Assembly (NCBI GenBank): GCA_963708625.1
Contig: CAVPSV010000004.1
Location: 1,426,001 to 1,490,000, forward strand
Length of the DNA: 64,000 nucleotides
Direction of reading: 5' to 3'
Origin: DASXIF01 sp036498145
GTDB lineage: Bacteria > Actinomycetota > Actinomycetes > Mycobacteriales > Jatrophihabitantaceae
How positions within the stretch are numbered: the stretch's first letter is position 1; every line of letters begins with the position of its first letter. Below are positions 38,801 through 46,575 of this stretch, piece by piece. Both the position numbers and the translations under genes were made by a program. The notes under the pieces are model-generated. The model made no database searches, was not told where the DNA came from, and saw only the letters and a program-made list of their open reading frames with translations.

Positions 38801-41588
38801 GACCCAGGATCCGGCTGAAGGCGCCAACCAGCAGGCCGCACCGGGATCGAGCGGCAGCGACGTGACCGACACCGTCTACGACGCGGCCGGGCGCGAAGTC
38901 CTCAGCAACAACGCCTACGCCAGCAACACCGCACCGTCGTCAACACTGCTGATCCCCAACGGGGGTGAGAGCGCAGTGCCCAGCGCGACCGCCACCAGCT
39001 ACGACGGCGCCGGCCGACCGACGGCCACCATCACGCAGGCGCTTGGCGTGGCCAAGTGGCAGACCACCACGGCGTACGGCGGTGATCACATCGACGTGAC
39101 TCCACCGGCCGGTGGCACGCCGACAACGACCTACTTCGATGCCCGCGGCAACAAGACCAGCCTGCTCCAGTACCACGGCACAACACCCAGCGGCGCCGCC
39201 GACACCGCCCGCTACAGCTACGACTCGGCCGGCGACCTCACCACGATGACGGACCCGGCGGGCGACGCGTGGTCGTGGACCTACGACCTGTTCGGCGACA
39301 AGATCACCGCGACCGACCCGGACACCGGCACCACCCGTTACAGCTACGACAACGGGCAACGCCTGACGCAAACCGTGGACGCACGCGGCGCCACGATCAG
39401 CTACGGCTACGACACGCTGGACCGGCCCACCACTGTCTCGCACTACCAAGCCTCGCCGGCCGGGTGGGACGTCGACAGCGCGTGGACGTACGACACTCTG
39501 GCCAAGGGTGAGCCGACGAGTGCGACGCGCTACGTCGGTTCCAGCCCCGGCAGCAACGGCAACGCCTACACCAGCGCGGTCACCGGCTACGACGCGCTGT
39601 ACCGGCCGCTGGGAACAAGCACCACGCTGCCGTCCGCGCTGGGCGCGCTGGCCGGCACCTACACCACCACGCTCGCGTACAACCCCGACGGCAGCGCGAA
39701 GTCACAGAGCGATCCGGCCGAGGGCGGCCTGCCTGCCGAGACCATCCAGTACGGCTACACCGCGATCGGGGACCTGTCCGACGCGGCTATCTCCGGCGGC
39801 AGCTACCACCTGACCTACAACAGCATTGCCGAGTTGACCGAAGCTCAGCGCAGCAGCGGTGCGCACCAGGTCACCGACAGTTACAGCTACGACCCGGGCA
39901 CCGGCCGGCTGGCTGGTCAGGTCGTCACCGACGTCAACGCGGTCAATCCGACGCTCGAATCGGAGAGCTACAGCTACGACAACGCCGGTGATGTAACCAA
40001 GGTGGTGAACAGCCCGAGGGGGCAGGCTACGGACACACAGTGCTTCAGCTACGACTACTTGCAGCGCCTGACGCGCGCGTTCACGCCGGCGAATGGCGAT
40101 TGCAGCGGTGCACCGACCAGCAGCGGGCTCGGCGGCCCGGCGCCGTACTGGCAGAGCTACACCTATGACCTGTCCGGTGACCGGACGTCGATCACCCGGC
40201 ACGCCACCAGCACTAGCGGCACTGATCAGCTCGACAGCTACAACTATCCGGCGGCCGGGCATGGCCACGAGTTGCAGTCGGTAACGCATTCCAGTGCGCC
40301 GGCGGGTGGTAGCTCGTACGCCACGACGGGCACTGACAGGTACGGCTATGACGCTGCCGGTGATACGACCAGTGCGCCGGGTCAGGTGCTGGGCTATGAC
40401 GCGCAGGGCGAGCTGACCTCGGTGACGGCGCATGGACAGACGCAGACGAGCATCTATGACGTGTATGGGAATCTGCTGGTGCGCAGTGACCCGACGAACG
40501 GCACGGTCGCCTATCTGGGTGACACCGAGCTGACGTTGAGCCCGTCAGGGCAGCTGTCGGCCAATCGGACGTATGCCGCTGGGGGTGGTGCCTTCGCGTG
40601 TCGGACGGCGGTGTTGGGTGGTTCGTCGCCGACGTTGACGTGGTTGGCGGCCGATAGCCAGAACACGGCGACGGTGGCGGTGGATGCGGCGAGCGAGTCG
40701 GCGACGATGCGCTATTTCGACCCGTTCGGTGGTGATCGGGACGTGAGTGCGCCGAGCTGGCCGAATCGGGATGGTTTCCTGAATGCGCCGACCAACCCGT
40801 TCACCGCGACTACCCGTTTGGGTGCGCGTGATTACAACCCGTCCCTGGGCCGGTTCCTGAGTGTGGACCCGGTCCTGGACACTGATGTGCCGCAGCAGAG
40901 TGTTGGTTATGCCTATGCGCTGAACAACCCGTTGACCTTGTCCGACCCGTCCGGGCGCGACCCGGCCGGCCCATGCTCAGTGTTCGACACCCGGAGGTGT
41001 GGAACCGGCAGCTCGGGCTCGTGCCAGACCGACGCCCAGTGCGATCGCAACACTGGGCACGAAGGAGACGGAAGCTACGGCGGCGGCAGCGGCGCCTACG
41101 GGGGACCCCAAGCCTCCCCAGCACCGGCACCGGCCCACCAACCCAGCAAAGCCAAACCCAAGCCCAAGGCAGGGTGTGGATTTGCCGGCCTGAGTTGCGC
41201 TCGCCGTGTGGTGAAGAGTGCTGCCAAGAGCGTCGCCAAACATGTGAACGTATCCGTCAGTGTTTGCATAGGCGGTTGCTTATCCGCCAGTTGGCAGGAC
41301 ACCCATATCACGGCCGGAGTCGGAGGCGTGGGCTTCGGTGGATGGGCGGGCACGGCGGCCGTAACGTCCGCAGGTGCGAATTCTCAAAGTCAGTGGACTG
41401 GCGCCATCTGTGCGGCGGCAGGCTATGGAGGCTGCGTGCTCGCGGGGCTTCGGGGGCGCGTCGGGTCGCATCAGTATTGGTTTGGCGGCGGCCCCACGTA
41501 CGGTGCTGGCGTCTTCGTTGGCGGGTACTGGACATTCTTTGATGAGGACATGACACATCTCGGCAATCCATTCCATGGACCCCGCTAA
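35844..41588 (+). CDS. rhsA: Secreted RHS/YD-repeat polymorphic toxin protein
   Basis: This protein of 1914 residues begins with a signal peptide (NVLLVIALACLTVVAG, cleavage near ALA) and is exported. A beta-propeller-like N-terminal region is followed by many YD/RHS repeats (for example YDGLGRPLTTTNALNQ, YDAAGREVL, YDSAGDLTTMTDPAG) that form the shell around a toxin tip. The core ends in the standard motif GRFLSVDPVLDTD ... YALNNPLTLSDPSGRDP (near 40850-40970). The last about 205 residues form the variable tip: a Cys/Gly/Ser linker, Pro/Lys spacer and Gly-rich domain. The start may be GTG 35850 (better spaced from ggag) instead of TTG 35844. Codon use near 40290-40960 differs from the rest of the gene. 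Confidence 0.9.
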   Translation: MVVRLSRGHRNVLLVIALACLTVVAGQVSALAAPSEGGPHGHGPAAQQLRPVATHAVAESIGASVAASTALTMGPIATGAKSLVAAGSTGASSTGTGNFSATSLKASDSWGVSAQNGNFSYSYPLNDVKPAAGPEPNLSLDYSSASIDGETGATNNQASDVGDGWQVGGTGFIERSYVPCTQDGVSTSYDLCWKSDNATLDFGGQAQPIVKDATTGAWHLLHDDGTKVEKLAGTSNGDNDGEYWRITTPDGMQYYYGLGVIPGGVPTNSTWTAPVYGNNAGEPCYNATFAKASCTQAWRWNLDYVGDPHSNVEAFYYNTETNSYAQNGSTTSVTSYVRGGYLAMIDYGSRAGSETMQTAPERVVVYNSDRCNAISTTCAANHTATYWPDTPWNLSCTAAPCNVVSPSFWSSKAFTGIVAQYATGPSSFIRTDVYNLTRQWVTAADSYGATAQMALTGIQHIGYLQSGTSGGGLSEASETFTGTFYANRVNAAAAKQSSLYRQRITSITTDTGATISVNYLAAQCGATMPANPQTDTMRCFQQYWTPSGSSSAQSGWFNEYPVSSVVVNSNRATPAGAAASDITSYDYSGGSPAWRYDTSPFTPASQRTWSIFSGFTKVRVEHGNPSSPTTLETTTNTYFQGMNGDKLAPTGGTRTVSLTASDGTKVSDSPWLAGRTFESVTTNGLNAAMVTDTITTPWVSAVTADDGINQAHFLGDGEVKTMTALSAGGNRTTDVQTSFDSYGRITQVSDLGDTATATDDQCTTTTYATSTAANILDLAASVRVVDKACTAIPTYPRDGVSYTENYYDGSALLGAAPTAGDLTQVRFASAFGSSGTPTTIATSTNTYDGLGRPLTTTNALNQKSQYAYTPAFNPAAPGTNLGPVTKLVTTNPMGWTTTEGFDPTGQTETYSIDQNGNRTDAGYDNLGRLVQVWLPDRPKASNPISPSTSYSYSTTVPYSVATTSLTPSGGTETSYALYDGLMRLRQTQDPAEGANQQAAPGSSGSDVTDTVYDAAGREVLSNNAYASNTAPSSTLLIPNGGESAVPSATATSYDGAGRPTATITQALGVAKWQTTTAYGGDHIDVTPPAGGTPTTTYFDARGNKTSLLQYHGTTPSGAADTARYSYDSAGDLTTMTDPAGDAWSWTYDLFGDKITATDPDTGTTRYSYDNGQRLTQTVDARGATISYGYDTLDRPTTVSHYQASPAGWDVDSAWTYDTLAKGEPTSATRYVGSSPGSNGNAYTSAVTGYDALYRPLGTSTTLPSALGALAGTYTTTLAYNPDGSAKSQSDPAEGGLPAETIQYGYTAIGDLSDAAISGGSYHLTYNSIAELTEAQRSSGAHQVTDSYSYDPGTGRLAGQVVTDVNAVNPTLESESYSYDNAGDVTKVVNSPRGQATDTQCFSYDYLQRLTRAFTPANGDCSGAPTSSGLGGPAPYWQSYTYDLSGDRTSITRHATSTSGTDQLDSYNYPAAGHGHELQSVTHSSAPAGGSSYATTGTDRYGYDAAGDTTSAPGQVLGYDAQGELTSVTAHGQTQTSIYDVYGNLLVRSDPTNGTVAYLGDTELTLSPSGQLSANRTYAAGGGAFACRTAVLGGSSPTLTWLAADSQNTATVAVDAASESATMRYFDPFGGDRDVSAPSWPNRDGFLNAPTNPFTATTRLGARDYNPSLGRFLSVDPVLDTDVPQQSVGYAYALNNPLTLSDPSGRDPAGPCSVFDTRRCGTGSSGSCQTDAQCDRNTGHEGDGSYGGGSGAYGGPQASPAPAPAHQPSKAKPKPKAGCGFAGLSCARRVVKSAAKSVAKHVNVSVSVCIGGCLSASWQDTHITAGVGGVGFGGWAGTAAVTSAGANSQSQWTGAICAAAGYGGCVLAGLRGRVGSHQYWFGGGPTYGAGVFVGGYWTFFDEDMTHLGNPFHGPR
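40506..40809 (+). repeat. RHS core segment duplicated downstream (copy 1)
   Basis: This 304-base stretch inside the RHS gene matches 42418-42721 without gaps. I count 20 mismatches (about 93% identical), including one run of 118 identical bases. It encodes the core segment from VAYLGDTEL to APTNPFTA. Confidence 0.95.
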
Positions 41589-41608
41589 CCTACCGAGGAG
41601 TTCTGAAG

Positions 41609-41845
41609 ATGGGTACCGGATTTGCGCTCCTTGGGTCGGCAATAGTTTTCGAGTTGTTCGCCCTTTTCTGGTGGCGCTATATTATCGAATATAACCGAAT
41701 TGCGAAACGGGTGATCTTTCGAATTGACCACTACAATCGCCCGCATGCCCGCAACGAGGTTTTCACCCGTTGGTTTGGGGCGATCCTCCTCGCTGCGTTC
41801 GGCGTCGCCATGGCGTCCGGTGGTTTCGTGTTGCTTAGCCGCTAG
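41609..41845 (+). CDS. Small two-helix membrane protein, candidate immunity protein for the RHS tip
   Basis: This 78-residue protein begins MGTGFALLGSAIVFELFALF and has two membrane helices (residues 5-25 and about 56-75) separated by a basic, aromatic loop. The ATG at 41609 has a gaggag site 12 bases upstream (41597-41602). It follows the RHS stop codon by 20 bases, the normal place for an immunity gene. Its codons are more AT-rich than its neighbours, a sign of separate transfer. The immunity role is inferred from position only. Confidence 0.6.
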   Translation: MGTGFALLGSAIVFELFALFWWRYIIEYNRIAKRVIFRIDHYNRPHARNEVFTRWFGAILLAAFGVAMASGGFVLLSR

Positions 41846-41933
41846 CGCCGAGGGCCATCCCAAGACCACCAGCGGGCCCCGGTGTCGGGAGCGCGACACG
41901 GGGGGCCGCAAACGACTGCAAGACCTGCAGACT

Positions 41934-42221
41934 GTGCCCTACCGAGCCCCAAGGCCGGGGTGTGACTCGATCACTGGCTACACGAAACACGGGCTTGAGC
42001 AGATCGCCGGTGCGAGGGGCGTTGACGTCCAGCACGTACTGGAGAACGGCGATCTGTACTACCAGGACGACGGGCAACTCGTTCGGGTCCTCGACAATGG
42101 CAACGGAACGAGCGATGTTGTAATTCGTGACGCTTCTAATCCCAGTGGGGGGCCGACGACTACTGTGCGCCTGCCAAATTCTGACGTCCAGCAACGAATC
42201 CAGAGCGGTAGATGGCATTGA
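41934..42221 (+). CDS. Orphan RHS-type toxin module (displaced C-terminal tip)
   Basis: This open frame of about 95 residues has no strong start (possible GTG 41934). Its core is SITGYTKHGLEQIAGARGVD followed by QHVLENGDLYY, VLDNGNGTSDVVIRD and a C-terminal Arg-Trp-His. The GYTKHG..Q motif with a following Gly-Val-Asp stretch is typical of RNase-like tips (BECR-fold group) at the ends of RHS and other polymorphic toxins. With no RHS core in front, it is a displaced C-terminal cassette, probably silent unless recombined into the RHS gene. The family assignment is from motif memory only. Confidence 0.6.
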   Translation: MPYRAPRPGCDSITGYTKHGLEQIAGARGVDVQHVLENGDLYYQDDGQLVRVLDNGNGTSDVVIRDASNPSGGPTTTVRLPNSDVQQRIQSGRWH

Positions 42222-42403
42222 TGGCGCTCTCCTCAAGTGAACGGTTGCGTTGCTGTTTCTGCGGCGTCGTACCCGATGCGGCCGACTACATCGAGATCGA
42301 ACTCCACACCGAAGGGTCAGATGCGATCCAATGGCTTGGGGCGCATCGAGACCATCTTGCGGTGCGGTTAGCTTGGGGATTCGCAATTGAGCTTCCTGAG
42401 TGA
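42212..42403 (+). CDS. Candidate immunity protein for the orphan toxin (CxxC, 63 aa)
   Basis: This 63-residue protein begins MALMALSSSERLRCCFCGVV and continues to DYIEIELHTEG and LGAHRDHLAVRLAW. The start ATG at 42212 overlaps the toxin-module stop by 10 bases, the coupling expected of a toxin and its antidote. Its CCxC/CxxC motif plus a later conserved His may bind zinc. Small proteins of this Cys-Cys ... DYxEI ... GAH type are frequent next to RHS tips, but immunity here is inference. Confidence 0.55.
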   Translation: MALMALSSSERLRCCFCGVVPDAADYIEIELHTEGSDAIQWLGAHRDHLAVRLAWGFAIELPE

Positions 42404-42729
42404 ACAAGTGGTGCGCAGTCGCGTACTTGGGTGACACCGAGTTGACGTTGAGCCCGTCGGGGCAGCTGTCGGCCAATCGGACGTATGCGGCTGGGGGTGG
42501 TGCCTTCGCGTGTCGGACGGCGGTGTTGGGTGGTTCGTCGCCGACGTTGACGTGGTTGGCGGCCGATAGCCAGAACACGGCGACGGTGGCGGTGGATGCG
42601 GCGAGCGGGTCGGCGGCGGTGCGTTATTTCGATCCGTTCGGTGGTGATCGGGACGCGAGTGCGCCGTCGTGGCCGAACCGCGACGGGTTCCTGGATGCGC
42701 CGACCAACCCGTTCACCGCGAAAGAATGA
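42400..42729 (+). pseudogene. RHS core fragment (recombination scar)
   Basis: This is a 109-residue frame whose residues from VAYLGDTELTLS to APTNPFTA repeat the RHS gene's 40506-40809 (93% identical bases), then run out into KE and a stop. It lacks the GRFLSVDP end of the core and lacks a secretion signal, so it cannot work alone. It follows the toxin-immunity pair in the order expected after a tip swap, when the old tip is pushed downstream together with a piece of core. Confidence 0.85.
42418..42721 (+). repeat. RHS core segment duplicated (copy 2)
   Basis: This is the second copy of the 304-base RHS core repeat, ungapped against 40506-40809. Breakpoints are sharp at both ends: unrelated sequence begins before gtcgcg and after ttcaccgcga. 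Such a repeat can drive homologous exchange between toxin tips. Confidence 0.95.
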
Positions 42730-42991
42730 GCGCGGGCGCGCCAAGGACGACTGCTGCGGGTGGGTCATCGCTGGTGCTGACGTAGTTGGCGACGAGGGCA
42801 TCGTCACTGCGATTCGAGGCGTTGATCAGTAAGGGCTGAACAACGTAGCTCGTAACTACCGTTGGAGCGGGTATCCGTGGAGACGACATATGACGCCGAC
42901 GCGGCGCCAGGTTGGAGTAATGCCGCCGAGCGCGACAGCAATGACCGACGCGGGTGGGAGCGAACCGGTGCCCGTCTGGGTCAAGCGTTGG
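42722..42991. other. Gap between RHS scar and the next lipoprotein
   Basis: These 270 bases hold no convincing gene. A 41-codon frame (42877-43002, starting with GTG) has no ribosome-binding site and overlaps the minus-strand stop. No terminal repeats or transposase fragments were seen. Confidence 0.5.
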
Positions 42992-43548
42992 CTAGCCGCT
43001 GATCTTGATGTTTGCCAGTACAAGGTCGCATGACGCCTGCACCGTCACCTCGTCCGTGACTGTCTGACAACTGATGCGAACGACGACAAACCCTCGATAG
43101 ACAGTTGTATCGACCGTGTGCACACCGGTGTTCAGGTCTGCCGATTGCCGGAACGCCCTCGCGCCGTCCACTCGAACCATCGCGACCGGACCTGCGGTAA
43201 CCACATCGGCTTTCCCGACACGGAATCTCTGCGAGGAGAATTCGCCTGCATCGAGGGCGGCAACGCTGAGGGGGTCGGAGTTGACCGTCGTTCGATTGGC
43301 AAGGACCTCGATCGCTTCGGGGCCGTCCGTATCGATCCGCGTTTTGTATCGCCAGTCCGGTCGGTACGCCTGGGTCGAGGAAACCTCAAATCCTGTCGGA
43401 GGGATGAGGTAACAGAACGGTGCACCTGCTGTGGTGTACCACGCGCTGGGACACTGTGTCGTTGCGATGGGCGCGTTGGTTGTCGACCCGTGCCCATCGG
43501 TGCGTGGCCCGCCGCGCAAGACGACAAGGAGACCATGAGGACGGCCAA
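42992..43548 (-). CDS. Putative lipoprotein in the RHS island, frameshifted near its N-terminus
   Basis: The frame up to 43663 encodes a mature region with Cys pairs (CPSAWYTTAGAPFCYLIPPTGF) and Thr/Val-rich strands ending TVQASCDLVLANIKISG. In another frame the N-terminus is hydrophobic with a lipobox, MAVLMVSLSSCAAGHA. One indel near 43500 would join the two into a lipoprotein of about 185 residues. The true start is uncertain. No family is recognised. It converges on the RHS scar and its GC content is lower than in housekeeping genes. It may belong to the island. Confidence 0.5.
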
Positions 43549-43797
43549 CGACGCGAGGCGAAAGCGCGCGCGCTCGATTATGCGTGGTCCCTGTGTCGCG
43601 AGGCCTCGTTGTGACGCCTTGCCGACGATCCGACTCGCGAGGTCTCGGCGGTGGCCGAGTCAACCGCGAGTAAGGCCCGGTTCATTTACGGTCCCGGCGC
43701 GCTCAGGCTCGCACGGCGCCCGACTTGAGCGCGTGAAGTTGATGTCAACAACGGAGTGTGATTTTCCTAAAGACATGGTTGAGCGTTGTCTGGGACC

Positions 43798-45422
43798 ATG
43801 TCCGACATGGGGGGCTGGATGAGCGCGCCTCGGACGGGTGAGGACCCGCCCGACCACAGCGCTGCCCATCGCAGCCTCGACAACGAAGACGGGCAACCCC
43901 CTGACCCGGTCGCGCCCGCCACCAGCGAAGGCAGCGACAGGTACACAGATCGAGACCGGACCAGCTACACAGACCGCGAACGAGACAGCTACCGGGACGC
44001 GGGCAGCGGCACAGACATCGATAGCTACGCCTCGGGCAGCGACCCGGACAGCATCCCGGACGTGCCGGTCAGCCCGGAGGACATGATCGCGGTCCGGATG
44101 ACTTACGAGCGGGCCGAGGCGCGTCTCGCCGAAGCGCACGAAGAGGCACAGGCGCTCGTCCGCGACGCCGCTGAGCAAGCCAGCATGCTCGGCTGGAACG
44201 CGACCCTTGTCGCCGAACAATTGATCGCGGAGGCCCAGCGAGAGGCCGACGAAGTCACTCGGCAGCGCGCACACCGAGGCGCGCGAGATCAGGGTGGAGG
44301 CCGAACGCCAGCGCAGCGACGCCGACCGATCCGAGCCGGCGCCGAAGAGGGTGCCCGGCTGTTGCGGGCCCACGTCGATCGGCGAGGTCGACGACAAGCG
44401 GGCGGAGTTCGAGTCCGAGCTGACGCGGCGTCAGGCGGAGGCCGACCAGCGGGTGGCCGACCTGGTGGCCGAGGCGGAGCAGCGCATCGCCGAACTGCAG
44501 CGGCCGCGGAGCAGGCTGCGGACAAGCGGGCCGCCGAGGCCGACGAGGTGCTGGCCCGGGCCCGCGTGGAGGCGACCGGATCCAGGACAAGGCCGAGTCG
44601 GTAGCCACGGACATCATCGAGACGGCTCGGGTGGAGGCGGCCCGGGAGATGGCCGAGGCTGCGGAACAGATCGCGTGGACGGAGAAGATCATCGCCGGCC
44701 TGCGCGAGACGGCTGAGCTGGAGGCCGATCAGATTCGCGCCGCCGCTCACCGTGACGGGGCGCTGGCCATCCGCGAGGTGCGCGACCAGATCGCCGAGAT
44801 CGTCGACGTGAACAAGGCCAGTGCCCAGGAGCGGATCGAACTCGCCGAGGCGAAGGCGCAGGAGATCGTGCACGCGGCCGAGCAGGTCCGCGGCCAGGCC
44901 TTCGTGGATGCCGAGACGATTCGCAAAAAGGCCAAGTCGGAGTCGTCCCGGATCGTCGCGTTGCCGAGGAGGTCGCCCGTGAGCGCGAGGCAGGGGCGCA
45001 CGGCGGTTGGCCGAGGCGGAGGCCGGTGCCCGGGCGATCCGGGAGCAGGCGGTGGCGAGCTGGCACGCACGCAGCGCGAGCTGCACGACCTCCGGCGCGC
45101 GGCCAAGGACGACGAGCTGCGGATCATGAGCGAGGCCCGGGCCAGGCCGATGAGATGCGCGCCGAGGCACGGCGTTGGTCAGTGAGGCCCGGGCCGAGGT
45201 GGCCGAACTCGCCCGCCGCCGGGAGCGATAGCCGGCGAGCTCGGCAGTCTGTCCGGTGTGATCGAGGCACTGGCGGTGGCCGAAACGGGCCGACACAATC
45301 ACAGGCGCGCGCGGGGGCAACCGGACGTGGCCCCCACGCCGAGGCTCAGTCCGACACCGAGGGAGACGATGGCCCGTGGCAGTAGCGGCACCGTCGCAGA
45401 CCAAGTGCAGCTCAATTGGTGA
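43798..45422 (+). CDS. Coiled-coil scaffold protein, Scy/FilP-like, frameshifted
   Basis: The product starts at ATG 43798 with an 85-residue disordered segment rich in Asp, Arg, Thr and Ser, then a long alpha-helical coiled coil with heptads such as ERAEARLAEAHEEAQALVRD, AELEADQIRAAAHRDGALA and KAQEIVHAAEQVRGQAF. Frames change near 44275, 44290, 44380, 44505, 44575, 44960, 45005, 45150, 45175 and 45230; all three frames keep coiled-coil character. The end is uncertain (45422 or 45385). It resembles the Scy/FilP and Wag31-related proteins that organise polar growth. It is followed by a second such gene. Confidence 0.65.
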
Positions 45423-45519
45423 CCGTGCCTAGCAGGGTGGCAGCATTGGCCACCGGCACGGGCCGACCAGATACCGTAGACCGCCCGCAATCCCTACTCA
45501 ACGAGAAGACGAGAGACGC

Positions 45520-46453
45520 ATGAGCGACGACAACACCCCTGCTTTCCGCACGACCATGCGTGGCTACGAGCCCGAGGCGGTGGACAAATACATCGCCCAG
45601 CTCGCCGGCGCCGTGAGTACCGCGCGCCGGGAAGCCGCCGACCTCGCTCGTCGAGTCGAGGACCTGGCCAAGCGCCAGCAACACGCGCCGCCGCCGTCAG
45701 CGTGCTCCGACGTTCGCCGACCTGGGTGAACGCATCTCGCAGATGCTGACGCTCGCCGAGGAAGAGGCGGCCAGCATTCGTGAGAGTGCGGTATCGGAGA
45801 CCGAGCGAAAGGTCGCCGAACTGGAGTCAAGCAACTCCAAGGCGCGCTCGGATGCCGACCGGTACGCCAGCGAGACGCGCAGCTCGGCAGACCGGGAGGC
45901 CGCCCGGATCGTGGAGGACGCCCGCCGCAATGCCGACCAGCTGGTGGACGAGGCGGAGCGGGAGGCGACCGCGCGCCGTCGCGAAGCCGAGGCGCTGTAC
46001 GAGGATCAGCGCGCCAAGGCTGCCAAGGCGGCGTCGGACTTCGAGCAGACGCTCGCCGAACGGCGTGCCAACTCTGAACGCGAGTTCCAGGAGCAGACTC
46101 GTCGCTCAGGAGCAGGAACTCGCGGCGGCGCAGGAGCAGGTGACAGGCAGCCGCGCCGAAGCGGACCGGATCATGGCGGACGCCAACCGCAAGTCCGCTC
46201 GGTTACTGCGGAGTCCGAGGCGAAGGCGGAGCAGATCGTCGCCGACGCGGTGGCTCGCGCCGACCGGATCCGTGCCGAGTCCGAGCGCGAGGTGGCTGCC
46301 GCGACGCAGCGCCGTGACTCGATCAACGCGCAGCTGAGCAATGTCCGGCAGATGCTGGCGACGTTGTCCGGCACGTCCGCGGCCGCGATCGGCGCTGACT
46401 GCTCGACGACCACGATGAGCCTGCAAACGCAGAGCACTGACGCTCGAGCTTGA
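45520..46453 (+). CDS. DivIVA/FilP-like coiled-coil protein, frameshifted
   Basis: The N-terminus contains a DivIVA-like domain: FRTTMRGYEPEAVDKYIAQL (Tyr-Glu-Pro followed by a Val-Asp). A long coiled coil follows, with EEEAASIRESAVSETERKVAEL and SESEREVAAATQ-like heptads, ending SLQTQSTDARA. ATG 45520 is the start. The frame shifts near 45700, 46100 and 46195 fit base errors. Proteins of this build anchor to curved membrane and direct polar wall growth or septum placement. It forms a pair with the preceding coiled coil. A stable hairpin follows. Confidence 0.75.
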
Positions 46454-46457
46454 ACGC

Positions 46458-46493
46458 ACTGTGCCGGCCCGCAACGTCGCGGGCCGGCACAGT
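46458..46493. terminator. Perfect 15-bp hairpin after the coiled-coil gene
   Basis: A perfect stem (46458-46472 with 46479-46493) with loop aacgtc starts four bases after the stop codon. It has no U-tract, as is common in actinomycetes. It probably ends the two-gene coiled-coil unit. Confidence 0.85.
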
Positions 46494-46530
46494 CACATCC
46501 GGGCGAGCCCGTGCGCGGGAGTAGGCCTGC

Positions 46531-46562
46531 GCGGCGGTAGGCCAGGGCGGCGGTAGGCCAGG
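46531..46562. repeat. Two perfect 16-base tandem repeats
   Basis: Two identical copies of gcggcggtaggccagg (46531-46546 and 46547-46562), with degenerate copies on both sides, lie between a terminator and the 3' end of the minus-strand gene at 46576. Confidence 0.8.
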
Positions 46563-46575
46563 GCGGCAGGCGGCC

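Noticed and set aside
42877..43002. 41-codon frame after the RHS scrap
   Set aside because: No ribosome-binding site, no motif, overlaps the opposite gene's stop.
35711..43663. Transposase or terminal repeats around the RHS island
   Set aside because: No transposase motifs or paired terminal repeats were found; the only repeat is the RHS core itself.
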